Below, one piece after another: positions 52,601 through 64,000 of a DNA stretch of 64,000 bases; positions within the stretch are counted from its first letter, which is position 1, and every line of letters starts with the position of its first letter. Source of the stretch: Undaria pinnatifida (lineage: Eukaryota; Sar; Phaeophyceae; Laminariales; Alariaceae); assembly GCA_012845835.1 (NCBI GenBank), contig JABAKD010000006.1, positions 9,088,705 through 9,152,704 of the forward strand, in the 5' to 3' direction. A program made the translations under genes and the position numbers. The notes under the pieces are model-generated. The model had not been told where the DNA came from. It did no database searches and was given only the letters and a program-made list of their open reading frames with translations.

Positions 52601-54254
52601 AAATGGTCTCTCCCGGCTGAGGAGGCCCCGCTGAAGGCGCACCCGAAAGCTCGCCGGAGCTCCCACCGGAGGCGCAAAGTACGCCATTTGGCTCCATTTT
52701 TACGTGCAAGAAAAGCGCAAAAAGTATTACCTAGGTTCACATACGTTACAAACGAAAAAACCAAAAAGCGTCAGTTTACACAAGAAATGCACCAAAGAAA
52801 TGCACCAAAAACGAAAATTACAACGCATATACCAGGTAAAACTACGCCGGACTAGACATACGTGATAAACCTGACAGCAACTGTTTGAGACGAAATACTA
52901 CCTCGCGGGGATACGAGCCAAAAAAAGAACTCATGACGAACATAGCGGCGCACAAGTTACCCCCAGAAAAGACCATTTGGAATCCTTCCGCGACGCTAAT
53001 CGCTCCAATCATCGCGTGTACCACGCGCGTCGATGACGGCCGCAAGTCCTAGGTGATCGACTATTGGAGCTGTCGATGATGAACCGAATCATCTTGCTCG
53101 GAAATGGCTTGACGCCGTCAACTTAGACAATGATGGTAATACCCGAATCCTTGTCGCACGATGTCTCGCCATTCATTGTCTCCCCTTCGCTACCCCATCA
53201 ACGCGCCTCATCATGTTCTTTCAGGGCCTCGCGATGCCCTTTCCTCGTCATGTCTTGATGCTGCCAGAAAATGGGTAGGGGACCAAAACCTAACATCGGC
53301 GACGGAGAAATCACCGTTCGCCTGTCCACACGGCTATGCCAGGGAGAGGGTCCTTGAAGTGTACCATAAACAACTTCCACCGCCGGTTGTTAAAACTGAG
53401 AAGCTTGCTGCTGTGCCTCTGCTCATGCTTCACGCGGTGGTAGAGCACCATTTCAGGATCGCGTGCACTCGAGAAGGTGGTCCGCGGGCCGATAATGACT
53501 ACAACGTCTCCGCTCTGAACGCTTGCAGTGAGTGTGCCAGGGCTGACGCCGTCGGAATCGTATAGAGATATGGGTTGAGTCGCTATGAGCGCGTGCGTGT
53601 GTGAATCTCCCGTTTTTCGCTTTTGTGTCACAGGGCTTGTGAGAGGTATCCGTAGCCCGCAGCAATTCACGCTAAAAGCTGTATCCCACACTACAAATGC
53701 CTTCGTACAGTTAAGGAAAACCATAAAGTCGGAAAGTCGGCACCTCCGTTTCACGACAGGCTACTAGTTCGACCAATAAACAATAGCGACCTGAGTTGTG
53801 CCGACTCACAGCCCAATTGGTTTCAGGTGCTACTACTCTGTCTTCGACAAATGTGTCTATACCAGAGTCATTGGCTCAATAGCGCCAGCACATCCCATTA
53901 TTATTCTTGCATCACTCTCGCGCTCCCTACCCGTAGTTGGTTAGATCAGGGGTCACTTAGCGGGACCCTCCTCCCTCCTCCCCACCACGGCACGTGCCTT
54001 CATTTCTGTCGCAAGAAGAATTCAGCATCTTCTTCCCTCCGCGACCGCCTTCGAATTGTGTCTACCCACCCTCCTACTACAGCAGTAGTAGTAGTAGGCG
54101 TTCTCAGCAGTCGATCTTTTCTCTTTGTTTTCACATTTTTGCAAATAAATTCAAAATCTCAGCACGCACGGCGTTCGTCGAACTCAAGGACCAACACTAG
54201 CAGGAATACAGGGCAACCACCAGACCTACAACTACACATAAAGCTACTGTGACA
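52601..54254. other. No gene confidently recognised
   Basis: Frames of 134 (53161-53565, plus) and 147 codons (53754-53311, minus) overlap, so at most one can be coding. Neither has a motif I recognise. Confidence 0.3.
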
Positions 54255-54530
54255 CACAACTGCTACGAAAGAGGTGCACCACTTTTTGTTCCAATATACG
54301 ACTCCGCAATTTGGGACCGCCTAAGACCTCTTTCCCAAAAACAAATTTGTCGAAAAAAAAATACTGCAACCAGATGAAAAATCCCAAGACCTAGGTAGGG
54401 AGGGAACGAAGAATCATGCACCAAAAAAATGGCGTTTTTTCCAACGATTCTGGGATTAGGAGCCCAGTAATTCGAAAACCATTTCAGACCAAAAGTGCCA
54501 CATGATGTCATCTATCCTACAATGCGTCGG
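54255..54530 (-). mobile_element. Family A element, 54 kb copy (reverse)
   Basis: AACTGCTACGAAAGAGGTGC at the left; the interior includes CCAGATGAAAAATCCCAAG and CGATTCTGGGATTAGGAGCC; worn right TIR ATCCTACAATGCGTC. Confidence 0.65.
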
Positions 54531-55023
54531 TACAGAAAACAGAAACGGAACGACGCAGAACAAGGCAAAACGTGTCAAGGGGAAAAATACCATGTCAACA
54601 AGAAGAACTAGCATACCGGTGGTGGTGGTACACGTCAGTATCGCCCGCTCGAGGGGGACAAAACGGGCGACGCACGTAAAGAAACGAGCTGGGGGTTCGG
54701 CGTTTGCACCGCTATATATAGCATTTTTATGTCACCATCTCGTAATCGAAAAGTTCACAGATGGCATACAATACTTAAACAAGACATCACCCTGCGGACG
54801 AGGAAAGATAAAGTTAAAGCTCGCCACACGCTTGCACGTGTTTTACACATGGCATGCGTCGGTTCAACCCATTTGTATTCGCCGTCCAGCCCTACGTAAT
54901 TGTCGTGTCGTTCAGGTACTACTGTGGTAGCGACAGCATAATGAACTGTCGTTATCGGCTGCCCCTGTGACCACGTCACCAGCTGGAAGAAGACTTGTCC
55001 TTCAGTGAACAAACATGGTACAA

Positions 55024-55272
55024 GTCGTTCTACGGTAGCCCCCCCAGTTTTTGTTCAACGAAATCGTCGGTTTTGAAACCAGCCCTCGGCCGTATCTCCT
55101 GAAATACGGTGCCCCTTGCGTCCCCTACGTCTTCGTTTGATAGACCTTCCTCCGCCAACATAAAATTGTGTGAGGATGTTATTTTTCATAGCATATTTCC
55201 TCGTCGTGTCGACCAGCCGTGAAACGTTCGTTAAACAATATCGCCAGAGAGAGGGCTATCGTAGAATCAGTC
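55024..55272 (-). mobile_element. Family C element, 55.0 kb copy (reverse)
   Basis: AGTCGTTCTACGGTAGCCCC to GGCTATCGTAGAATCAGTC. The sequence GTACA flanks both ends, a perfect 5-bp duplication. Confidence 0.78.
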
Positions 55273-55738
55273 GTACACGGAGTTTACGAAACGTCGGGTA
55301 TTCTTGTTTGTGTTCGTCGAATTAATTAACCCGGTCTCAGTCCGAGCCGATGAATGGGACCAAACCGATGTGGTGCCACAAAACTCACATGAGACACACA
55401 GCGCCAATGAGTCAGTGGTGGGCGAACTAGGCAGACAAAACCGTCTGAGTCCACAATGACCCAGTATATGTACGTAAAAATTGCTAACAGACGAAGTCAA
55501 CTTCTTCTGGAGTTCAAGGCTCGTGTCTAGCAACGCTGCACCCCAAAGATATCGATGAACGTGTTTATTTTTGTCGATGAGGGTGTGCAGAATCACTTGG
55601 GCAACTGGGTCACACCAAGTAGTGAAAATTTTCCATTCCGGAATATTTTTTAAAAGGTTTGGACTTTGGGGCTCCAATGGGGTTTAGAGTACCAAAAATT
55701 CACGAACTACTTCGCCCAGAAAGCGCCTCGTACCTTTG

Positions 55739-56003
55739 TGACTGATTGATTTTTAGATAATAGCCCCCCCAACACCACCGATATTATTTTATCACCGAAA
55801 GCTTCGGGGCTGGTCGACTCGAGGAAGGATAATATGGTAACCAAAAAAAATATTCGAAAAAAAAATTGTTTGCAAAGAAGGGCTATCGAACGATGACGTT
55901 GGAGGGGCAAGGGGCACAGCATTTTTGGAGGTACGGCCTGGACCTTGTTATAAATCTGGCGATTTCGTGAAGTAAATGTTGGGAGGGCTACCGTAGAACC
56001 AAC
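55739..56003 (+). mobile_element. Family C element, 55.7 kb copy
   Basis: GACTGATTGATTTTTAGATA at a worn left end; GGGAGGGCTACCGTAGAACC at the right; the interior includes ATCGAACGATGACGTTGGAG and GGCGATTTCG. Confidence 0.65.
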
Positions 56004-56007
56004 CTCT

Positions 56008-56435
56008 TTCATCGCAGCATGATGAGCCGCAATGTTTGTCATTCAGTGACGTTCGCTGGGCCAGCCGGGTTCCCAAGTGTGTTCGTTTAGCCGCCCTATA
56101 GCGTGTGCCAGCATGCTCGCCGCTCGTTACCGTCACTAATCTTCCCCACATTTTCATCAGTTTAGGATTTACATACGAGAAAAAGATGACAATAATAATA
56201 TGCAGACATAGTTAGACCCACCGCAGCACCAAAAATATCGCAAAATATATAATGAGGTCCAGTGATATATTGGGTAAAAAGTGACCCGAATTTCACCAAA
56301 CAAATTTACCAAAAAAAAAGGACTCCGTTGGTCGTAGCAGGCGCCACCATGCTTTTTTTTTCGTTCAGTGACGTTCTGGGCAAGCCGTGTGCACAGGTAG
56401 GTGTCAACCGCCCTAAAGCGTGCTTTGATCTTTCT
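56008..56435 (+). repeat. Direct repeat of ~100 bp, 320 bp apart
   Basis: TTCAGTGACGTTC..GGG(C/T)CAGCC, then CCGCCCTA(T/A)AGCGTG occurs at about 56040-56105 and 56363-56426. Confidence 0.5.
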
Positions 56436-56514
56436 AGCCCATATAATTTATTCAGCCTGCCAACTATTCGTCACCCATTTCCCTTGTTTGTGGGCGTCGT
56501 TATGTCAACATATA

Positions 56515-56880
56515 TTATTATTATAAAAATCAAAATACACTCCAGCTGGGAGATCGATTTTTTGTCGAAACTCATCTTGGCAAGCTGTGTGTGATACTCT
56601 GATCGCGCGTATTACGGGTGGTGTGTGTCCTCATTAAGGATATAGGTCGGCGACTCCCCTTGCAACTACAGTGTAGCTATCAGGGTCAACAGGGTGACGT
56701 TAGGCAGTCTGTGCGCGGAAACTTTAAAACCCGTTTCTGAGGGGGACAATATCTATCTGACAGCTGTGGAAGGAAATGCATCAGTGTATCAAGTGAATCC
56801 TGTAGGTCGAATAACCGGTGAGGGGGGGGCGGAGTGTTTAAGGACGTGGGCGCCTCGGTTTGATCAAGACGTGGGGATGA
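56515..56880 (+). repeat. Family B repeat without the poly-G tract
   Basis: CACTCCAGCTGGGAGATCGA to GAGGGGGGGGCGGAGTGTTT and GTTTGATCAAGACG; the complete first 350 bp of the family. Confidence 0.75.
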
Positions 56881-57084
56881 TTTTCCTAAACGTATGACGC
56901 ATTCTGCTACTACTACTACTCTTCTTATTATTTCGCAACAAGACGCCGTACAGGTACATACATATATGCACTCGCAACGAGCGTTGTTAAACAGCACGAA
57001 GGCCTGTGACCGCGGGGGAATGTGGGGGGAAGGGCGCTCGGGCTAGCCCGACACCGAGCTACTGAACGAAAAAGTGCCCAAAAA

Positions 57085-57198
57085 GACCCCCCCTACCGTA
57101 CCACCATTGCTTTCGTGTCGAGCAGTGGAAGCAGCAGCCATGAAACGTTCGCAACATAAAATCGCTGGATTTTCGGGGGGCTATCGAAGAATCAGCCG
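57085..57198 (-). mobile_element. Family C internal-deletion derivative
   Basis: CCCCCCTACCGTA is joined closely to the TGTCGAGCAG..CATGAAACGTTCG end and closes with GGGCTATCGAAGAATCAG. About 150 bp of interior is missing. Confidence 0.6.
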
Positions 57199-57744
57199 GT
57201 ACGAATCATGAACCTTCTGTGATTTTTGGGTCTCCTGAACCTTTTTCGAGCCAGCAAATGACCAGTGTTGCGGCTTTCATCTCCGTGCCTCTCTTGTCTC
57301 AGATTGGTCATCACGTAGGTTTTTAGTATACGCGTCGCAGGTGTGACACACACGCCGATTTGGCCGATCTTAAGTTCGTTTTTCTTGTACTTACGGACGG
57401 TCTTAAAACGGGTCACCCAACTACTGCCGTCGTGCATAGCTTTTCCTTGATGGTTTTCCCTTGGCCTTTTTCTTCTTCCGACTGCCCATACTAATTTGAC
57501 GTGAATAAAAAAAAGGTTTCAAGTTGTTGTGCAGGCGTTAAGCCAAAATCGCTGGATGTCACGTATTTTTTTACGGTACGAGTTTTCTTGATTTAATCCC
57601 AGGCCATAAAGATTTTTCATCATCGTCGGGGTGAACGGTCATCTTATGTCATTGTCATGTTTGGGCGGAGTGAGTACGTGTGTATTGCCTTCGCATACAG
57701 CCGTTCTTCCCAACCAGCCACATCTGAACCGTAGACCAAAGGAA

Positions 57745-57930
57745 TGACAGTAGATTTGAAAAAAAGTATATCCATCTATTTCCCTGTGTGCAAGAAGAGT
57801 GAATCGATCGATGACATAAATTTGTCGAGAGACACCGCCGTATTTCAGAATGTACGACCGAGAGCTGGTTTTGAAACCGGCAATTTCGTTGAAGCTAGGT
57901 CGGGGTGGCTACCGCCGTAGAACAAACCTC
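57745..57930 (+). mobile_element. Family C 3' part
   Basis: It begins inside the element, keeps GACCGAGAGCTGGTTTTGAA and CGGCAATTTCGTTGAAG, and ends GGTGGCTACCGCCGTAGAAC. The 5' TIR is absent. Confidence 0.6.
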
Positions 57931-58617
57931 TGTTTCGCTAACGTTCTGTGTGTTGTTTGAAACACAGTCCGCGGGAGGAGGGTTACATTTTTTGAGGCCT
58001 TTGGTTGAAGCTGCCCGGCCGGAGCCAACACCCGCAAGTGACTCCCATTTATCGCTCACTTTCTTTCGATTTGCGAGATAGATGCGTATATATATATTCA
58101 TCGCTAACGAACGGTAAGCTTCGTACGCTGTGCCAAGAAAAAAGCTGAATCAGGTGGTATTTTCGTCCGGGGTGTACGTAGTTACTCGCGCTGATCGCCT
58201 AAATTAAACCCGGGTGTGAAAATCTCTGGTACCCCCCGCCCCATTACAGCTGTCTTTGGTGACTATGAAAAGTGGAGGTTTGGAGTACGACACCGATGAG
58301 TTTTTTTTGGGATTTATTTTTCACCGGGTGACCCATCTTCTACGATCTTCGCACTTTTCCCCCTTTTCTTCCCCCCCGATGGACAGACCTAATAAAGACC
58401 CGGGGTAACCAATCCGGCCCTTCTCTCCTCATCCCCAATACGTTGCCCGCAGTCATTCAGTAAAATCGCGACGAGATAATTGTTTCGCTTTCGTTCCTCG
58501 TTGTTTTCTTCGTCCAATTCTGGCCCCCCACGCTATGAGTAAACTGGCGTGTATTCAGAATTTGAAGAGAGTAAAAATATTTTGTGTCAGTGCCGATATC
58601 CGAGGCCCTGCACTTTA

Positions 58618-58699
58618 CCCCTTTACAACTGAAAACCCGTTTTTCGGGACAAAATTACTTGGATTAAGTATAGGTAGGGTTTCGGGGGTTCTGAAGGGG
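58618..58699. mobile_element. Family D element, copy 3
   Basis: Begins CCCCTTTACAACTGAAAACC and ends CGGGGGTTCTGAAGGGG, again exactly 82 bp, flanked by TTTA (left) and TTAA (right). It is in the opposite orientation to the nested copy at 6034-6115. Confidence 0.68.
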
Positions 58700-60334
58700 T
58701 TAAGGTTGATATCGGTACAGTTCGCGGTCCACCACTAGTAATTGGGCACCGGGGCGACCAAATAGCAATTACATGAAAAACGGAAACAATTATATGAAAA
58801 AAAAATATGGGGTATTTTGCGGTGGGTGATGTCCACCTACTGACGACTCCAAATGATGAATATGTAGTTGATGTTAACAACCACTAATGTGCTGGCATGT
58901 TGTCGTCCTCTAAACAGCTCAGCAGCAGTGTGAGATACTGGTGGGCATGATACAACGCTCGACATTTATTTCATGGCCGCTTTCAGTCAATCAATTGGCG
59001 CAGATCTCCGGCTAAAATCAGCCGTAAAAGGTGTGTGGTATGTGTGTGGCTATTGATAGTGAGTAGAATCATATGTGCAAGGAACCTTCACCTGGGTACC
59101 TTACCGCTTACTCGGAGTATTTAGGAAAATGACCAGCATACTCTTATGAACAAATAAAATCCCCCCACAAAAACGCATTCAAACGCAACCTATCAACCAT
59201 TGCAGGGTGAAACACCCTTTACCTCGGACATAGTATGCGTCAACCATCGTATCAAAAACAGTCATAAGCTCTACCGACTTTCATCTCTGAAAAATAGACG
59301 GATTAGTCGTGGTGATTCTACATACTGCTGCTGCTGCTTTGAAACCCAATTACGGTGTCCTGCGTGGATATCTGCATCTCCTTCGCCTCTGGTTGTGTGT
59401 GATTGATAGCTGGTTGTACTATAGCTCTTCTATTTGTCGCTCTCGTGCCGTCCGTCCTATAGCAGATGCATTTTTTCGTCGTTTCCAAGCGTTTTTTTTT
59501 TCCTTTGGAGTTTTCTTTTTGCGTGAAATCGCTCGGTTTTTTTAACATATAGTCTCGTGTCGTGGCGTTTTTTTCTTTTGCGCCCGAGTGATTTCGTTTG
59601 GCCCGCCTGCCCATTGCAGAGGGCATTGCATAGCATGATCACCGTGTGATGCGTCCAATGTTCATCTCCTCGTGCGTATGTTGTGGCCACAGGGCTTCCG
59701 CTGCAAGGTGGCCCTGGCACGGAAACTGGTCATGTGCTGCACGTATTTATATGTGTGATTTTCCTTGGCGGGAACTGCAAGACCCCCCCCTGGTTTTGCA
59801 CGAAAAAAAGTAATGTCATAGTCTATAGACCTATACTACACGTGATATCGAAAAAAAATAGCTGAACAACTGCCAGAAGGAGATAGAGGGATATGAGGCG
59901 TTAAGGATTGACACGACGACACGAAAATACGTTCTTCCTACTGGAAATAGAATGGCGTTCAAAGCTGAAGCTTACTCGGATTTTTGAAAATCGAAAAGGC
60001 AGTTAGAAATGAGCGGCGTTTCTCATTTCATGGCGTGCATGTAGAAAGGACTAGATGAAACTAGTGTCGGGGCTTTCTATATCTTGCTACAAAGTAAGAG
60101 GGGAGAGTATGTTCTCCACCCGTAGGGCCAGAAACTACTGATACACAGTCGTTGTTTATGATTGTTGTTGTTGTTGTTCTCACATTACCTCGAATAATCA
60201 AGTCCGTGGTATGATATGACCACGTAACGTCTGGAATACAAGAATCTACTCTGTGAAGCCTCAACTATGAAATAAATTAATGAGGCCTAACTAAAGCGAA
60301 CAACGCTACTACTTACTTGCCATATACGGAGTAT
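58700..60334. other. No gene recognised
   Basis: Short frames only. A (GTT)n stretch lies at about 60160-60178. Confidence 0.3.
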
Positions 60335-61230
60335 TATAGAAATTTATATACGACACTCCAGATGTGAGATCGAAGATTTTGTCGACACACGTCTTTGCAA
60401 GCTAGCTGTGTGTGGTACTCCCATCGCGCGTATCACCGGTCGTGTGTCTTCATTACCGAGTTAAGTCGCCGACTTCCCTTGGAATTACCGTGTAGATATC
60501 AGGGTCAACAGGGGTGATGTTAGTCAGTTCGTGCGCGGAAACAACAAAACCCGTTTCTGAGGGGGACAAAATCTAACAGCTGTGGAAGGAAATGCATCCG
60601 TTTGTCAGGTGTATCCCGTAAGTCGTACAACCGCTGACGGGAATGCGGAGTTTTGAAAGGTGTGTGGGGGCATGGGTTTGAACAAGAGAGAACGCGGGGG
60701 AGGAGGCGGGGAGGGGGCGGGCGGGGCAACTCAATCTGTGTACAACCGCTGCCGGGAGTGCGGAGTTTTAAAAGGTGTGTGGGGGCATGGGTTTGAACAA
60801 GAGAGAACGCGGGGGAGGAGGCGGGGAGGGGGCTGGCGGGGCAACTCAATCTGTGCGGGGAAATTTGAAATCAGTTAAGGGTACAAATCTGACGGTTTGG
60901 GAAGGAATGCACCAGTTTGTCATGTATATCCTGTGAGGTTTGTGAAAACCAATGAGGAGAGGGCAGAGTGTTTAAGGCGGTTGGGGCAAGAGAGTTTTTA
61001 ACATCTGTAGGTCGCAAATATCAAGGGGTTTATCGCAAGCGTGGTGCTAGGTCTAGGCGATGGTGCGGGTGGCGGGGAAGGAGGAGGCAGGTGGAGGGTG
61101 GATTGGAGCAGCGGCATGGGTGGCCCTCGAGAGATAGTGAGGTAGGTTCGATGTCAGGGGGGGCGTTTGAACTAGTAGAAGCGGGGGGAAAAAAGGGGGG
61201 GGGGCTACATACACTGCCGTGGGAGATACT
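60335..61230 (+). repeat. Family B repeat, near full-length copy with an internal duplication
   Basis: From ACACTCCAGATGTGAGATCG through CTGAGGGGGACAAAATCT, a G-rich block duplicated at 60626-60855 (period 115 bp), ACAAATCTGACGGTTTGGGA, then GTGGTGCTAGGTCTAGGCGA and more G-rich sequence. The late part matches the arms of the foldback element. Confidence 0.72.
60626..60855 (+). repeat. 115-bp tandem duplication inside family B
   Basis: Copies 60626-60740 and 60741-60855 both start TACAACCGCTG(A/C)CGGGA and end CAACTCAATCTGTG. They differ at only a few bases, so the duplication is recent. Confidence 0.85.
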
Positions 61231-62447
61231 AAAGAAATGATAGTTTTGGTTCAGCTTTATTTTCATCTCACCGAGACGATAACGTTGCCACCAAATTTTT
61301 CTTCCAGCGTTACCATTGCAGTGCTACTCAAATTTGGCAGAGGGTCAAGCCCTGACAATTACTAACCACACTTGTCTGGGCCATCACGTGGCGCTCGTCA
61401 GACAGGGATAAACCAAAACGACCAAAGAAAGAAAACAAAACTCGGATTTTTTACTGGCCTACGGCATACACAAACTATCCATGGTTCAACCACAAACAAA
61501 CCTAGGAAAACGTTAAACGTTTGGCAGTTCAGCGTACTCATTTGCCTTTCTTGTCGTCTGAGGGTAGTCCTCTTCCTACTGGTATTTTTCTCCCTGTCTC
61601 CTGCTTCTCCATAGGTCGTCTCTTCCTTGCCGTCGCTTGGCTAGCCCACCCGTGTGTCACGCTTCCTTTTTGGCTCCTCCCTACGTTACCGATTCATGAA
61701 AAACAAAGTTGCCGTTCTGACGACCATACCGTATCGGATTAAGCCAATGCATGGCCTTTTCGGCGATCGCAAACCCATGATCATTTTTCCCGCAGGTTGT
61801 GATCTGTTATGTTGCCAGATCCTGCCGCGTGGCGAGACAAGGTCTTGGCATCCATCTCCCTTGGCCAGCTAAATCGACCAAAACATAGCAACAACACTGT
61901 TGATCACACCCCATTCACTCAACCCCCTCTAACCGTGCCTTTCACCAACCCTTCATTGTGATGCGATCGCACCAGGGGAAAAGCCGCCGGTACACCGAAC
62001 AATTTTCTGCGTTTCGGTGCATCCACGCCATGCTTCCCCCCTCCCATTCAATCACGCTTGGCTCGGCTTTCTCCCCGTACTCATCGAGTCTCCCGCCATG
62101 TTAGCTCGCCACACGGTGTCATTGCCTTGCATGGCACTTCAACGAGATTCTCTCCGTACTACTCGCCGTGCTCGTACGCTATCATCGTGATTCGCAGCAA
62201 TATCTCCACGTTATGAACGGACAGCAAAACGGACGTCTCTGTGCGTTAATCTGCGTCGCGGCCATGATGTGGGCAATCGACATTGTTGAGATTGTCCTTT
62301 TCGACCACGGGCGGCTACTGCTGGTTTTGGTATTGGCAAGACTCCCTTCTCCCGATTTTACAAAACCACAACCATCCCAAAATACGAAATACCCCCGGAC
62401 ACAGACTATTACTAACCACGTGTGCCCAGGGATTAGGATAGGATATA
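61231..62447. other. No gene recognised
   Basis: ATTACTAACCAC occurs at about 61360 and 62409, too short to call an LTR. Frames of up to 114 codons lack motifs. Confidence 0.3.
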
Positions 62448-62697
62448 TCTACCTACCCCCAATAAACCGAATTAAAAACCAACCGGAGCGCCGTCATCAC
62501 AGGACAATTTGAAATGAAAAAAATTTTTTGTTTGACTGTCTCAACATTTTCCAATCGCGTAGGGAAATAAACGCCTCCCGCCCGCCCCCACCTCTGGCTC
62601 ACGAAAAAAGAAAAACAGAAGAAAACAAATGAAAACTCTAGCTATTATGAAGACACATTGGACAGCGCTCCCGTTAGTTTTCCGTTCTGACTTTTTC
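62448..62697. mobile_element. Family G element, copy 2 (worn)
   Basis: The right end AGCGCTCCCGTTAGTTTTCC..TTCTGACTTTTTCT matches that of copy 1, and the inner left end AACCAACCGGAGCG (62477-62490) matches too. The outer left end is worn. Confidence 0.5.
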
Positions 62698-62850
62698 TAA
62701 TATGTATGTGCCTTGCAAAAAAGGTTGTCCGGGCGCCTTCGGACTATCCGCCATGATGAGCAAACGAGATATGGTGAAGACGCGGTCGGGATAGTGCATT
62801 GCATCAGCCCTCGGCGCTCGACATGATGAGGGGGGTTGATGAGCAGTAAA

Positions 62851-63020
62851 AATGCTGGGGGAAAACGATATGTTGGGTGACGTTGACCAGTGGGGTTTGG
62901 TCCACCGTGCGGACGGAAGGCTACTTCGCCCACGTTCCGATACAAAGGGAATTAATGCTGGGGGTGAGGTGGTGGTGTTTGGTCCACCGTTTAGACGGAA
63001 GGCTACTCTACCGACGTTTA
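62851..63020 (+). repeat. ~82-100 bp tandem pair
   Basis: AATGCTGGGGG at 62851 and 62954; GTTTGGTCCACCGT..GACGGAAGGCTACT at 62895 and 62977. Confidence 0.7.
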
Positions 63021-63349
63021 CATACGTAGCAAATTCGGCAAAAGTCCGAGTCATTCACGATTCCGGTAGGTGTGTCAGCCACGCACGGCGTTTGCTATGA
63101 TAGTGCACGCAGAAGTGCTCAATTGGTGAGTTGGAACTTACTGTTGTTGTCACTTTCGCGGCTCTGTTTGTACTTAAACTATCTCGTTTTGTTGCAAGTG
63201 TCCAGCAACTACATTTTTGCTTGAGGATTTCGGTGTCGCTGTCGCAAGAAATATCGGCAGACGCCCCTCCTTGCGGTGTGGTTGTCAACGTCGAACACAA
63301 TAATGCTAATGTTTGACATGAAGTTTTATCATTTCTCGTCGGATCGATT

Positions 63350-63680
63350 GTTTCTCCAGCGACATGTCGACTGCGGAGCGCCATTTACGTCGAGCATTTT
63401 GACCACTTGACGGGAATTGACGAGTATATGATATTAACAGACCGCATGTCGACCGCATAGAAATCCTTATGTAGCGAGCATAGGCACACAATTCGACACG
63501 AATTGACGAGTGCATTAAATTACCAACCGTTGAAGGCCTTCTCTGGCGAGCACAAGAACACAATTCGACTATTCGACAGGGAGAATTGACGAGTGCAAAA
63601 TTCTGCGGAGAGCGCGGTACAGCGTGGGTAAGCACAAGTTAGTTTGACGCGCATCGACGAATGAACAAAATCAGATTTGC
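63350..63680 (+). repeat. Tandem array of ~75-100 bp units
   Basis: AATTGACGAGT recurs at 63415, 63501 and 63583, with GCGAGCA(T/C)A and CACAATTCGAC between. A worn fourth unit flanks each side. Confidence 0.65.
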
Positions 63681-64000
63681 TTGCGATAATAACAAGGCCG
63701 CGTGAGTGGGGAGGGGTTGCCCGGTTACCCCTAATCAAAGCGTCATACAGGGAGGGAGAAAAAGAAACGAAGCCGCTTAGGTGATGAACGAGATGAATCA
63801 CAAAAAAAAACAAAAAAAAAATGAGACGACATGGCCTTGTTTCTGTCTCTGTTCGTATCTCTGTCTTGATTGCATACTCTGACAACGTACAGCATTATTA
63901 TACAAGCTATTATTTGACCTAGTCTATCACAGATCGTTTCGATCAGTCAGTAAGGAGTGGTTTCATCTGAGGACATTGACCGCACCAACCGGCGTTGGAG

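Noticed and set aside
53161-53754. Overlapping 134- and 147-codon frames on opposite strands
   Set aside because: Mutually exclusive, no motif; chance frames cannot be excluded.
362-57930. Repeated short blocks considered as a CRISPR array
   Set aside because: Repeats are long, inverted at their ends and widely scattered; there is no regular repeat-spacer layout or cas gene.
61350-62430. ATTACTAACCAC direct repeat as possible LTRs
   Set aside because: The match is only about 12-20 bases; flanking similarity is weak and no retroelement coding lies between.

Overview
The window looks like eukaryotic nuclear DNA with few genes and many transposons. The best guess is a brown alga (Ectocarpales or kelp-like) or a relative among the heterokonts. 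The basis is a secreted, exon-modular Cys-rich repeat protein with YDGGDCCEC / DGDCD motifs and a lectin-like C-terminal domain, a style I associate from memory with brown algal genomes. Long introns, many MITE-like repeats and the absence of operon-like gene packing fit this. No bacterial, organellar or viral gene set was recognised, nor any rRNA, tRNA or CRISPR array.

One gene can be built convincingly, on the minus strand at 44741-36512: five exons (44741-44576, 43298-43092, 42449-42219, 39403-39000, 36658-36512) that join in frame into 385 codons with consistent splice sites and phases. It encodes a signal peptide, Notch/LNR-like modules carried by symmetric phase-1 exons, and a galactose-binding-like (F5/8 type C-like) domain. 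The 3' end was not found. Its introns hold at least three decayed copies of the module exon. A paralogous first exon lies at 2502-2307 (minus), followed by two decayed modules, so this second locus is probably a pseudogene or fragment.

Most of the rest is repeats, labelled here with local letters. Family A: about 19 copies or fragments of a 230-300 bp element with TIR GACGCGTGCTACGATAGAGG. Family B: a modular repeat beginning CACTCCAGCTGTGAGATCGA, with long poly-G/C tracts; it also builds a roughly 3.9 kb foldback element at 20040-23965. Family C: about 260 bp, TIR GACTGATTCTACGATAGCCC, with 5-bp target duplications. Family D: an 82-bp element at TTAA sites. Family E: about 115 bp. Family F: about 100 bp. 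Family G: about 310 bp with 43-bp TIRs. Nesting gives relative ages: D inside C at 5981-6315, and C inside E at 24683-25092. No transposase or reverse transcriptase was recognised, so all appear non-autonomous.

Region by region. 1-2500: A elements and the decaying paralog. 3262-12900: G, A, C and B elements. 12900-17600: unrecognised DNA with one long ORF of doubtful status. 17600-20040: A and B copies and tandem duplications. 20040-23965: foldback element. 24200-26400: A/C/E/F cluster. 28856-30960: degenerate CCATGG-rich array. 31000-36500: mostly unrecognised, with scattered C, D and E. 36512-44741: the Cys-rich gene with A, C and E insertions and tandem repeats in its introns. 47000-52600: A element, an inverted-repeat element and tandem duplications. 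54200-58700: A, C, B and D. 60335-61230: full B copy. 62448-63680: G element and tandem arrays.
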